Assembly (NCBI GenBank): GCA_018296165.2
Contig: JACKQL020000218.1
Location: 1 to 41,842 of the forward strand
Origin: Termitomyces sp. T153
Taxonomy: Eukaryota; Basidiomycota; Agaricomycetes; Agaricales; Lyophyllaceae
Length of the DNA stretch: 41,842 bases
Direction: 5' to 3'
A program made the position numbers and the translations under genes. Shown piece by piece: positions 1 to 9,639 of the stretch (the stretch's first letter is position 1; every line of letters begins with the position of its first letter). A model generated the notes under the pieces. That model ran no database searches and was not told the DNA's origin. It worked only from the letters and a program-made list of their open reading frames with translations.

Positions 1-165
1 GCTATGCTGACCACAAGATTTAGCTCCTTGGACATTGGTGCAGCAATGCCTACAAGCTTTATATCAAAGTACCTCTGGAGCAAATTCTGGGTCTTTCTGC
101 ACATCTCCACTTGACTGCTTCTCATGCAATCAATTTTGAGCCTCCATCTCTTCTGTTTGCTCCTG

Positions 166-344
166 TGGCTTGAGTGCAGTTTCCTCTCAGAATCTGTGCA
201 AGAGAGCAAGGGTGACCAAATAGATTCTATTTGCTTGCAATCACATGGGACCATCTAAGTCATGCTTTGAACCAAAAGGAACTCTGGCTTCACCTCCTCT
301 CCTCACTCACCTTCTCCTATCCATAGTTGTGAGCTGACATAGAT
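166..344. repeat. Direct repeat, copy 1 (~180 bp)
   Basis: This segment recurs, with scattered transitions, at 732-911. Both copies begin TGGCTTGAG, share AACTCTGGCTTCACC and end near AGCTGAYATAGAT. No coding frame or element terminus is visible. The second copy abuts the first recognisable bases of the A1 LTR, so this is either older flanking DNA with a ~567-bp-period duplication or a remnant of an unidentified element. The rest of 1-911 shows no gene. Confidence 0.8.
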
Positions 345-535
345 GAATTGATCAAAAGCCTTTGATTGAGGTCTATGTAAGCAACTTGACTCTTGATCAA
401 CCCTTGACATGTTGCATTGCACCCCTTTGGCCATATCACACTTGCTTGGTAGCTTGTTGACAATGGCCTCATTGTCTTCTCCCTACCATTGTTTGACATC
501 ATATATTAGTTTTAGCTATGCTTAACTTTCTCTTG

Positions 536-628
536 TCCTGCTTCCTTTCCTTACTCACACAGAGCTTGTCAGGTCTGCTTTAGTCTATGTCCTGCTTCCT
601 TTCCTTACTCACACAGAGCTTGTCAGTC
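536..628. repeat. 54-bp tandem duplication
   Basis: A block starting TCCTGCTTCCTTTCC and containing ACACAGAGCTTGTCAG occurs at 536 and again at 590, nearly without mismatch. It lies between the two 180-bp direct repeats and looks like a recent replication-slippage event. Confidence 0.85.
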
Positions 629-731
629 CTTTGGACTCAGCTTTTTGATTCTCCCACCCCTCTTATCCACTTTCCCCTCTTATGCCATTCATTTCTCATA
701 GCACTTATCTTGTAAAGTACTTTGCCTGTGC

Positions 732-911
732 TGGCTTGAGTGTGGTTTCCCTCTTGGGATCCATGCAAGAGAGCAAGGGCAACCAAATAGATTCTATTTG
801 CTTGCAATCACATAGGACCATTTAAGTTGTGCTTCAAACTAAAAGGAACTCTGGCTTCACCTCCTCTCCTCACTTACCTTCTCCTATCCACAGTTGTGAG
901 CTGATATAGAT
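732..911. repeat. Direct repeat, copy 2 (~180 bp)
   Basis: Partner of the repeat at 166-344, offset by about 567 bp. It ends exactly where similarity to the family-A LTR begins, so its right end may mark the insertion or truncation point of element A1. Confidence 0.8.
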
Positions 912-1197
912 CATGCATGTGCAAGTCTTGGTCATGTGATTTGGCCAGCATGTGCATGGCTGGGGCTATGCACATGCAAGTCATGTGATTTTCCTGTTCT
1001 ACTGTACAGTTGTGTCCCATGAGTCTGAAGGCCTAGAGTGTAGCATCTGGCCTAAGGAGTCCTCAGATTGTTCTCTTTGGATTTCCCTTTGCCAGGTGTG
1101 TAGTATACTTGTAGGCACCATACTATACTGAATACACTTTGGATCTCCCTTTGCCAGCTGTGTGATTGAGCAACAGCCTCCAGAGGTCACCCTTACA
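912..1197 (+). mobile_element. Element A1, 5' LTR (left end truncated)
   Basis: This matches the 3' LTR of the same element at 29596-29951: shared CATGTGCATGGC stretch, CTACTGTACAGTTGT, the CTTTGCCAGGTGTGTAG block, and the end CCAGAGGT..CCTTACA. About the first 45-60 bp of U3 are missing on the left, so no target duplication can be matched. The right end is fixed by terminal ACA at 1197, followed by the primer-binding region. Reverse-complement relatives (subfamily A2) lie at 5567-6008, 22816-23256 and 27680-28965. Confidence 0.8.
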
Positions 1198-1212
1198 GCA
1201 AAACAAGTCTTT
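1198..1212 (+). promoter_or_regulatory. A1 primer-binding region (self-priming type)
   Basis: Just inside the LTR the sequence reads AACAAGTCT. Its reverse complement AGACTTGTT occurs in the LTR (29816-29826 region of the 3' LTR; decayed near 1065 in the 5' LTR). In the A2 copy at 27667-27677 the complementarity is 11 nt (AGAACAAGTCT), 2 nt from the LTR edge. Known from Tf1: the mRNA 5' end folds back to prime minus-strand synthesis. The assignment here is by analogy. Confidence 0.55.
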
Positions 1213-1480
1213 AGATTTGGTCTGGGAGACTCCTTTTTGATTGCCTGAGTCTGTACTTGGTTCCTCAAAAGGTCTCTCCTACTAGTGTCTTAGTGCTCCC
1301 TATGCTTCTCCCATGACCAAACCAACCCCTCCAGCACCTGTTCCTGATGCTTCAAGCCCCCAGGATGATGCCTGGAGTCATTTGTTGTTTCTAGAGACAC
1401 AGGTTCAACTCACTCAAGCCTCCCTTACCTCCTGCACTGCTGAACTCACTGGGCTTTGTTAAACCACTGAAGCAGTGTCC

Positions 1481-2479
1481 TGTCACGACCCGCTCCCTAG
1501 CTCCCTAGACACTGCTCTCAACCCCTCCCGATTTCCCGCCTAACTCCCCGGGACCCCGCCCACACTTTTGACGCCCACACTGGACAACTCCGACGCTCCT
1601 CCGGCAAACCCCGATGGCAACTCCCTCTCCGTAGCCATCAACACCCCCTTGAAACCTTCCCCCACCATTCCTGGCCACGTCATACGTCCCCGACCCCCTA
1701 CCCTAGTTTACCCGACCCGTCCCGGAGTGTCACTACGTCCCCGGAGCGGCCGCGCCCCCAACTGATCCCATCAGAATAAAGCAGCGGCCCGACCTTGGGT
1801 TGTACCCGACACCCGTCGACTCAGCACAGCTCCGTCAACCCCCGCCATCATATCCGCTGCCTCGGAGGCACCCAGTAGTCGGTATATAAGTCATAGAATA
1901 ACTCCTCAAACTTTAGTCTTGATATTACATTTTACCGGTTTCCTATGTTTCGTCTCTCGTCTCGTCTCTATTTCTGTTTCTAGGTTTCGAATCTATCTTT
2001 TCTCAGTCTCGTCTCGTCTCCGTCTTGTCTCAAATGTACATATTTCCTTTGTTCCTCTGAAGTTCCCTTGCTCCCTACGTCAGTACGAACTCCGCGCACG
2101 TGCCACGACCTGAACATCCTTAACGACAACTCCGGACCTCGCTACCCGCTCGGCCCCGGAACCCACCAAGCCCCGGTAATCCCCTGTCCAACTCCGACCC
2201 CGCCCCCCAACAGCCGAGAAGCCTCTGCCTACCCCGCAATCTACTTGTGCGCCCACTAACTAGGCCTGACACACGCCCTGGGTCAATGACCAGTACCTCC
2301 GGTCTTAGACCCCTCTGAATCACTCAGGACTTACTCGGGCCGCTATCCCTAGGGACCCCTTGCAAGCTTTCCCCACCTCCGCTCCAACTCCGGACGCCTG
2401 GTTATAAGCGCAGGACATCGTGTCCGCCTAGTAAGGACTCGCCAGTGTACTGAGCCCCCGTCGTCAGCGGAACCTGACA
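1481..2479 (+). mobile_element. Solo LTR, family D, CpG-rich (copy D1)
   Basis: A 999-bp unit starts TGTCACGACC and ends AACCTGACA. It is flanked by a perfect 5-bp duplication TGTCC (1476-1480 and 2480-2484). No internal element sequence is attached, so this is a solo LTR left by LTR-LTR recombination, inserted within A1 gag. CpG is abundant inside and rare outside, marking it as much younger than its host. Relatives: 24669-25868 (-), 30583-31633 (+), 37478-39471 (-), 40171-41329 (+). Confidence 0.93.
1883..1927 (+). promoter_or_regulatory. D1 LTR core promoter and inferred R start
   Basis: TATATAAG at 1883-1890 is followed 31 bp later by AGTCTTGATATTA at 1914-1926. The latter is the exact reverse complement of the 13 nt directly downstream of a D-family 5' LTR (31634-31646). 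The spacing is right for a TATA box and transcript start. The same pair sits at 31028/31061 and 40617/40649. The transcript start is inferred. Confidence 0.65.
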
Positions 2480-3779
2480 TGTCCCTTTCCCTCCAGGCCC
2501 TCCTGGAATGTCTCCCCCTCACTCCTACTCTTCCCCTGGGACCCCCAGCAGCTGCAGCAAGATTCTCTTCTGCACCTAGCTCAGAGGTTGCCACCCCCTG
2601 CTCTAAACTTCCTTGCCTTGTGCTTCCTGATGTATTTGATAGGGACCATAGAGTTGGGGAATGTTTCCTCCAGTCTTGCATCACCTATATTCAGTTGAGT
2701 GGTGAAGCCTTTGCCTCTGACACCTTGAAAATTGCCTGGGTTCTCTTTCACATGAAGGCATGCCAAGCTTCAACCTATGCACTGTGCATTTTTTGATGCC
2801 CTGGAGGAGTTAAGAGTTTTTCTGGCTGAATGGAGTTTGAGAAGGAGTTTGAAGTTGAGTTCTTTCCCCTTGACCCTGCCAAGACTGCAGCTCTTTCCCT
2901 TTGAGACCAAACACAGTATGGTCAAGAGAAGCAGTCACTAGATGAGTACATTGATTCCTTCTGTGCCTTAGTTAAACAGGCTGGCTATCCAGATGGTCTG
3001 CAACTCTGCTTCACCTTCCATGATGGACTTCACCCCTCTCATGGATTGTATTGATAGTATGGCAGAGGGATGCCCAAATGATGAGCATGTCAATACCTAG
3101 TACAAGGTGGCATGTGAGCAGTGGCAGTTGATGGAACTGCAATATGAGCTGCAGCAGACACAACCCTTGACACTTCCTTTCTCTCATGGTGGGTTCTTCC
3201 TCCAGGCTCCCCCTTCCATGCCTGCTCTGTTGCCCCCTTGCACTCCTTACTCCAAGGAGTCCCAATGGATGTGGAAGCCTTTCAACAGTGGCCCTCTACC
3301 ACTCTATTGTGTTGACACTGTGGAAAGGCAGGTCACTTTGCATGCTACTGTTCTCAAGGGCTAGAAGTCCACTACCTGTCTGCATCAGAGCAAGAAGAGC
3401 TGCTCATCCAAGTCCTAGCAGCCAGAGATGCAATTAGAACCTCCTCTCCCAATGCACTGGTGGCAATCTACTCCAACAAAGTGGCCAATGTATTGGAGGA
3501 GGTTCTAGCAGAGTTGGTGGAGGATTTTTAAAAGGGCAACAGATGAACTGTATGCTACCATTGCCTAGTGCTAATCTTTTTGCCTTCCAGTCCATAGAAG
3601 CAAATACATCTGTTGCTGCTCTTGATACTACACCTGAAATGATAAGCCCCTCCTCTGATGTCTGATGTACAAACTCCCTCTGCAGCTAAAGTCTCTGCTG
3701 GAGACACCTCAAACTCACATCTCCAGATTCCTGCATGAGAAAGTTGTCTCCCATGTTGCTACATTGTTGCTTCTACCCC

Positions 3780-4190
3780 TTCTGCCAACTCTCTGAAGCT
3801 ACAAGTAGAAATTGAGACAGTTGACACCCAGCAGACCCAAAGTGTGGTTGCCCTGCTTGACAGTAGGGCAACAGGCCTCTTCCTTGACACAGACTACATG
3901 CAACAGCACTGTCTCACCACTTGCCCCCTAGCTTGTCCTATCCCTGCATACAATGTTGATGGCACACTCAATTAAGCTGGCTCTATTTGCTTGGTGGTGG
4001 ACCTAGTCCTCTACTACTGAGACCACTGAGTGAGCTGCTTTTGCTGTCACAAGTTTGGGGAAGCAAGACATGATCTTGGGGTTCACCTGGCTATATGAAC
4101 ACAATCCAGAGATTGACTGGACAAAGAGTGAGGTTAAGATGAGCCACTGTCCTTGTTGTTGCATGACTTGTGCAGAAGAAACCTGTAAGG
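3780..4190 (+). pseudogene. A1 retropepsin remnant
   Basis: A short stretch reads VVALLDSRATGLFLD. The usual D-S/T-G catalytic triplet of retroviral-type aspartic proteases is DSR here (codons at 3859-3867; GGG to AGG). The end of the domain follows near 4055-4130 (ILGFTWLYEHNPEIDW). After about 4195 the sequence jumps directly to the end of the RNaseH/integrase linker (GNNNNIVLLKPEL). The whole reverse transcriptase and most of RNaseH are therefore deleted from A1. Multiple stops. Confidence 0.7.
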
Positions 4191-4199
4191 AGTATAGAG

Positions 4200-5181
4200 C
4201 AAAGGTAGGGGCAGGGAATAACAACAACATTGTCCTCCTTAAGCCAGAGCTCTTTGCTATCTGTGCTCTAGAAGGGATTGTGGTCCAAGAGGATGGATTT
4301 CTGACCTTCTGAGGATGCATCTACATGCCTAACATTCCAGAACTTTGCCAACACATTGTGGAGCAACATCACAACTCTTGAGTAGCTGGACATCCTAGAA
4401 GGTGGAAGACATTGGAGCTGGTATCCCAGAATTACTGGTGGCTTCAAATCTCCTGATATGTAGGCACCTATACTAGCACCTGTGATCTCTGCCTCCACAC
4501 CAAGCCTTGCTGCCAGGCACCCATGGGGCAGCTCCACCCTCTCCCTATTCCAATGGCTCACTGGAGTGTTGCATCAGTATACTTCATTGTGAAACTCCAG
4601 ATGCTCATGAGTACAATGCTGTGATGGTAGTGGTGGACCTCTATAGCAAATGAGCCCACTTCATCCCCACCCACACAACATGCTCTACCTTGGCAGTGGC
4701 CAGTCTGTATTGCAAGAATGTCTGGAAGCTCCATGGACTGTTGGATGAGTATGTCTCTGACTGGGGCCCCCAGTTTGTGGTGGAGTTCACTTGGGAACTG
4801 TATTGCCTGCTAGGAGTGAAGCTCCACACCACTACAGCCTATCACTCTCAGTCAGATGGACAGACAGAACATGTTCACCAGGAATTGGAACAGTATCTCT
4901 GCCTGTTTTGTAATGAGAGGCAGGATGATTGGAATGAGCTGCTGCCTGACACTGAATTCCAATACAACAACCATGTTCACTCTTCCATGCAGATGACTCC
5001 ATTCTTCCTGAATACTGGCAGCTATCCTCACATGGGATTTGAACCTTGGGCATGCCCCTCTGAGAATGACTCCATCAACAAGTTTGTCAACCAGATGAAG
5101 AGGGCACAGGAGGAGGCAAAAGTTGCATTGGTGAAGGCCAAGGAGGACATGGCATGGTACTATGATTGCAGATGGACACCA
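4200..5181 (+). pseudogene. A1 integrase, N-terminal and core part
   Basis: A zinc-finger region (HH..CDLC, about 4370-4500) is followed by the DDE core: first Asp in VVVDLYSK (~4630), second Asp in YVSDWGPQF (~4757), and Glu in the VHQELEQYL segment after SDGQTEH (~4880). The frame runs on through NNHVHSSMQMTPFF and breaks at 5181, after ..CRWTP. The domain continues at 29052, in phase, beyond the nested insertion. A small deletion lies near 4290 between QEDG and FLTF. The first stretch has several stops; 4690-5181 is open. Many Arg positions read Cys, Trp or His, consistent with CpG decay. Confidence 0.88.
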
Positions 5182-5398
5182 TGTAACATTTCTGTTATGG
5201 GTTGTGCAGCTTATGGTTCACACTTTGTAAGTCAAAACCAGTAGATAGTTCTGTTTACAAAGTATGAAGTAAGGCACTCCCTTACATAGGTAATTGTATA
5301 GTACTTTTAGAAATAGTGTCATGTGATGCTATCTGTATAATTAAATATTATCATTGTATTGCACCACAGTAAAGGTAAGGAATGGGCACTCTGTTACA
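5182..5398 (-). mobile_element. Element B, 3' LTR (217 bp)
   Basis: The unit has inverted ends TGTAACA...TGTTACA. The target duplication CACCA lies at 5177-5181 and recurs at 29052-29056. Minus orientation follows from the polypurine tract that abuts its right edge (AACAGGGGGGTA on the minus strand). Its last ~87 bp (plus-strand order) match 28966-29051, the surviving piece of the other LTR. It interrupts A1 integrase after the codons W-T-P. Confidence 0.85.
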
Positions 5399-5410
5399 TA
5401 CCCCCCTGTT
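5399..5410 (-). promoter_or_regulatory. Element B polypurine tract
   Basis: On the minus strand AACAGGGGGGTA runs straight into the LTR start TGTAACA. This is the standard position of the plus-strand primer and sets the direction of element B. Confidence 0.7.
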
Positions 5411-5492
5411 GAGTCTGTCAACAGACTCACTTTCCAAGAAAAACAAGGATAGTAAATGACAGAGAAAGGGTGGGATACAGCATCCCACCCTT
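5410..5492. other. Two perfect hairpins in B 3' region
   Basis: TGAGTCTG-tcaa-CAGACTCA (8-bp stem, 5410-5429) lies next to the polypurine tract. AAGGGTGGGAT-acagc-ATCCCACCCTT (11-bp perfect stem, 5466-5492) lies 36 bp further. In the element's own direction these sit between the last ORF and the polypurine tract. Possible RNA signals (3'-end formation or packaging); the function is unknown. Confidence 0.6.
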
Positions 5493-5566
5493 GAGAGTGC
5501 ACTGGAATTTCAAGTACAAATTCCTATGTTAAATCATGGTAGAATCAAACAAATCTATGTGGATAG

Positions 5567-6008
5567 TGTAAGGATGACCTCTGGAGGCTGTGGCTCAATC
5601 ACACAACTGGCAAAGGGAAAGCCAAAGTCTATTCAATACTGTACAGTGTCTATTGAGATAAAATACTCACCTGGCAAAGGGAGATCCAATGAGAACAAGT
5701 CTGGGGATTCCTTAGGCCAGGTGTAACACTTCAGAGGCTTCAGAAGCATGAGAAACAACTGTACAGTATGACAGAGAAACAAGACAAAAGTGATGTGTCA
5801 GCAATTGGTCAGCAGTTACATAAGCTGGTGGCAGTGTCAAAGGAGTCACACTTGTCTGAATTAGTGACAGAGAACCAGTGCAGCCTGAGGGCTGAAACTA
5901 GGACAAATAGATAGGGAAAAGAAAGGAGAATGAAGGAAAACTATAGCAGAGGAAATCTGACAAGAACTGGAGAAGGGGAAGGGAAACCAAGTGGGACATC
6001 CCCTGACA
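5567..6008 (-). mobile_element. Solo LTR, subfamily A2
   Basis: A 442-bp LTR reads TGTCAGGGGATG...CTTACA on the minus strand. The flanks are GATAG (5562-5566) and GACAG (6009-6013), a 5-bp duplication with a single C-to-T difference. No internal sequence is attached, so this is a solo LTR inserted in the 3' region of element B. Removing it rejoins 5399-5566 with 6014 onward. Confidence 0.8.
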
Positions 6009-6110
6009 GACAGAGTGTATCTCAGCATGCTATCCAAATGCACTGAGTGAGAAGAGTGAGCCACTAGTGCCTGTATATATTGACATCATAGGGTGACCTC
6101 ATATAGTAGC

Positions 6111-9100
6111 TCACCTGGCCTGTTCATCCAGCTTCAAGGCTGCATCCTTCTTGTCACTCACAATGTCTGCCCAGTGCTCCAATATAGCATGAGCCATATT
6201 GTTGGAGCCACTGGATCCAGCCTCAGGAGCAGTGGGAGTAGCAATGTTAGTTGCTACCACCACTTCTGAAGCACTGGGGATGACTGGCATAGTCATTGCT
6301 GGTTGGACAGGCATGGTCAATGCTGGGTTGTTGGCATAGTCCAGCTCCATGGACTCCTCTGAAGGGGCATCCTCTGAGGATGCACCAGAGCTTGATTCTG
6401 GGTTGGTAGTGGCTAAAGCCACTGACAACAAAGGCTGCCTCAGTTGGAGCTGCACTCACTGCAAAAACCACAGCTGACGGCTCCACTGCAGCTGCCAAAG
6501 TGGCATTCACCACCTCAGCTGGTCAGTGCATGAGATTAGTGAAGATTCCCTCCTCTCCATAGCACAGCCATTCAGCCATGAGAGAGGAGTGCCTTCTGCT
6601 TTCTTAAATCTGAAGGAGCATGCAGAAGCACTTCCAGTTGTCAGCAGTGGGTACATACCACCCATCATACCCCTCTACAGCAGGGAGGATCCCAGTGGTT
6701 TGGAGTCAACAGTGAAGGTCCACATGTAGTGCACTCCCAGACCAGTAGTGATCAAGGAAGCATATATGATAGGTATATGCATGATTCACCCAGAATGGGG
6801 GCACATGGTTAGCTACAAGGTGATGCATCACCTCCACCTCACTGAAGTTGTTAATTTGCAGCCTATGCAGAGTAAAAGTATGGAAGGAGATCATATTGAA
6901 CTCCTCTACATGGTGCTGGTAGCTGTTGACTGCATCTTGATAGAGATGTGGCTGAGCAACCACTATAGCTAACAGCCTTATATAGGCCATTTGTATGTCC
7001 AGAGAAGTTGGGGCTAGCACCTGACCCAAGATATATCCAAAGACCAAACATCAGTCTATGTGCAATGACACATTGATGGCAACACCTGAGTACAGGTTCT
7101 GTGAACCTGGATGGCCATGGTGCAGTATGTACTATGCCCAAGCATCAATGTTGAAGTGGCAGCTAATCAGCACTTGAGTAAGTCCCACTCCCCACATGTT
7201 GTTGTCTATATGGCCAAGCATGGCCAACAATCATGAGGGTAAGGGAACCAAAATCCAATGATGGTCCCCCTTGGGCAGAGTCTTTTCTAACTCTGCTGAA
7301 GTCAACTGGATGACTTGCCACATTGTGCAGTTGCACAAGTCTGAAGTAGTGTAGAAGGAGATCTGGTGGAACTCTTGGAGGAGGAGAGTGGCATGAATCT
7401 GCTCCCTCATAGTAACCTTGGATCTGCTATCCTGTATGAGCTTCAGAATCAGGCAAATCTGCTCTGGATTCTTGGGTATCCTATGGGGAGCCCATCAATA
7501 CAACAATTTGTAATGTGGGGATATGTGAGATATCCCAGCCATCTCCATGGAGTGGGCAAAGACCACTTTGTTGCCAACAAAGACTGCATTGGTCATTGTT
7601 GACCAGTAGAAGTTGGGGTGGAGAATACTCCTGAAGTCATTCTGATGCTCAAAGTGCCCACAAACCAGAGTAGTTTCCCAGCTGTCTGGAAAGCAGCTGG
7701 GCATGGTATCATTGAGATGCTTGAGGTCCAATTTGGACTTCTCTGCATTGATAGCTAACAGCCATCTGGCATTAGCATTGTACCATTTCTTGTGACAATG
7801 CTCAACAGTGTCATCATTGTAGTCACTGTCCAGAATACATTGTTCAGATGTAGGGACATCATCATCATCATTGCTATCCAAGTTGGATACTGCTGGGGTA
7901 CCCACTGCAGCTTGGGCAGCTTGTTGTTAATTGACAAAGAACTCTTTGTCACAAGGATCCTGATGCACAGGGGGCATGTACTCCTGGGGCAGCAGGCCAG
8001 GCATAATGTAGGTCCTCAATTTGAGGACCTTGATCATGCCAGCTTCTGCTCTCTGTGGGACATTAGCCAGGAAGGCAATTGGGGTGGAAATGACTGGGTC
8101 ATCTGCCTGTACTACTGCAGCAGCTGGCTTTGTTGTGCCAGCTTGCTTCATGGAGGGCTTTGACACTCCCTCCTTTGTAACTGCTAGTTTAGGAAGCTTC
8201 ACTGAAGCTACCACTGGCTTAGATGGCCCAGAAAAGGACAAAGCCACCTTGAAATCAGGGTGCTCATACATTCTCTGGTCATCCCCAGCAGGCATGACAT
8301 TATCATAGGGCACAAGTGGTGCCCTCTGAGTTGAGGATTCCTCAACAAACACAGAAGGCTCAGTTCAAGCCTTCTTCACCTCTGGAGGGTTAGGAGGAAT
8401 TGCTACATGCTTCCCCTTCCTCAAGGCTGAATGGAAGAAGTCTGCCTGGGCCTCATCCCTTTGGTTTCAAACAACATCAAGTTCATTTAGAACTTGAGCT
8501 AGTGCTAGGTGCACTACAGGATTGTTGAGGATGTCAGCACCAACATCCTCTGGAACTCTGGCTTCATGAAGCCACTGGAGCATGTAAGCAAGTTGCTCAT
8601 TCATGGCAGTCAAAGGCTTAGGCTCTTTAGCTTTGCCCTTGCTCTTCTTCTTCACAGAAAAGCATTGCTCTACCATCTTCCAGGCAGTTGATAAGGGAGT
8701 GCTACTCTTCTGTGCCAGTGTGGGTGGCAACATTGCAGTTGTCTTGCCCTTTTCTTTGCTAGTGAAGGTTGCCATTGGTCACCCCAATGCACTCAACAAT
8801 GAAGAAGGCACATCTGAAGGACATGTCCCAGTAGGCAATGGCAGATACAACTGCCAAGGAGGTGCCAATGACTGCATCAGAGCTGTAATCAACTCTGGGC
8901 CTTTGTCATCTACCTCCATCACATCTGCTGACAATGCAGCAGGGACCTAGATCCCTACTTGTGATAACATAGTGGCAGATTGTCATTGACCTGCTGTGCC
9001 CATTGTACAGCTGGGACTAGCCACTGGGGGTGGGGCTACAACAAACTGTAGCATCACAAACTGCTGAAACTTCTGGGACCACACTGGTTGTGCAGTGACA

Positions 9101-9523
9101 GGATACCCAAAGTTAAACTGAGGAGGGGCTGGTAGTCCCCCACATCCTCTTCCTGCTCCTTCAGGGGGGGCCAATGGTCCCCCATGCCCTCTGCCTGCTC
9201 TGCCTTGTTGTGGGGGCAGACCATGTCCCCTCACTTGCAACTGCTGCATTGCCACTGCATAGCTTGGCAGAGCTACATCTCCTAGCACTACTGATGGTCC
9301 CCCACTCACAGGCCTCATGTCCCTTTGAGCTGGGGCCACTCTTCTCATCTTTGGGGGTGCTATGTCCCCTAGCACCAAGCCTCCTACCAATGCAGCAAAG
9401 CCACCAAAGCCAGGAAGCAAGCTACTCTCTGACCCTCCCCCCTCTTGAGCTCTGCCCAGAGCTCAACAAATACCCTGGCAGATCTATGTCTGCCTCACCT
9501 GGTCATTTCTTTTTCTTGCCCAT
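6111..9523 (-). pseudogene. Element B extra ORF (ORF-X), unknown function
   Basis: From 9420 to 6247 a single minus-strand frame stays open apart from several stops of the kind CpG/C-to-T decay produces (TGA, TAG). A likely start is ATG at 9523 (MGKKKK) with one indel in a G-run near 9440. A frameshift near 6420 passes to the final segment ending DEQAR-stop. Visible parts in order: Gly/Arg/Pro-rich N-terminus with RG repeats (~9170-9240), basic KKKSKGKAKEPK stretch (~8640), acidic DDDD patch (~7865), a well-folded-looking middle (FNIDAWAYYILHHGHPG near 7140, VFGYILGQVLAPTS near 7030, HLVANHVPPFWVNHAYTY near 6790), and an Ala/Ser-rich tail. It lies directly downstream of the chromodomain of B on the same strand, in the position of an env gene. 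I see no signal peptide or membrane span. From memory, similar uncharacterised proteins recur in Agaricomycetes; unverified. Confidence 0.75.
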
Positions 9524-9639
9524 GAAGCAAGGAGTCTCCTTTGTATAGTTGGTGCATAGCACCAACAATGTGGAAGAAGACAAAGTCCAGTTGGACTTTG
9601 CACTCAGCCAAAAAATTGGCATGCCAGCAGCCTGTTGAC

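Larger units (their letters stand above)
1313..3533 (+). pseudogene. A1 gag, split by a solo LTR
   Basis: The frame opens with ATG at 1313 (MTKPTPPAPVPDAS...) and is cut at 1480. It resumes at 2485 in the same sense after the inserted LTR and one copy of TGTCC. The second part holds a gag-like capsid region (FDRDHRVGECFLQSC, then EFEVEFFPLDP, SLDEYIDSF). It ends with a CCHC zinc knuckle near 3311-3356 of the form C-x2-C-GKAG-H-FACY-C, in which one x is a TGA stop expected from CGA decay. Several TGA and TAG stops break the frame. Role: structural protein of a Ty3/gypsy particle, RNA binding through the knuckle. Not functional. Confidence 0.8.

Noticed and set aside
1568..1765. Open frame in the CpG-rich block (and others at 2068-2684)
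   Set aside because: They lie wholly within solo LTR D1 or across its edge. Composition (Pro-rich from C-runs) explains the open frames.
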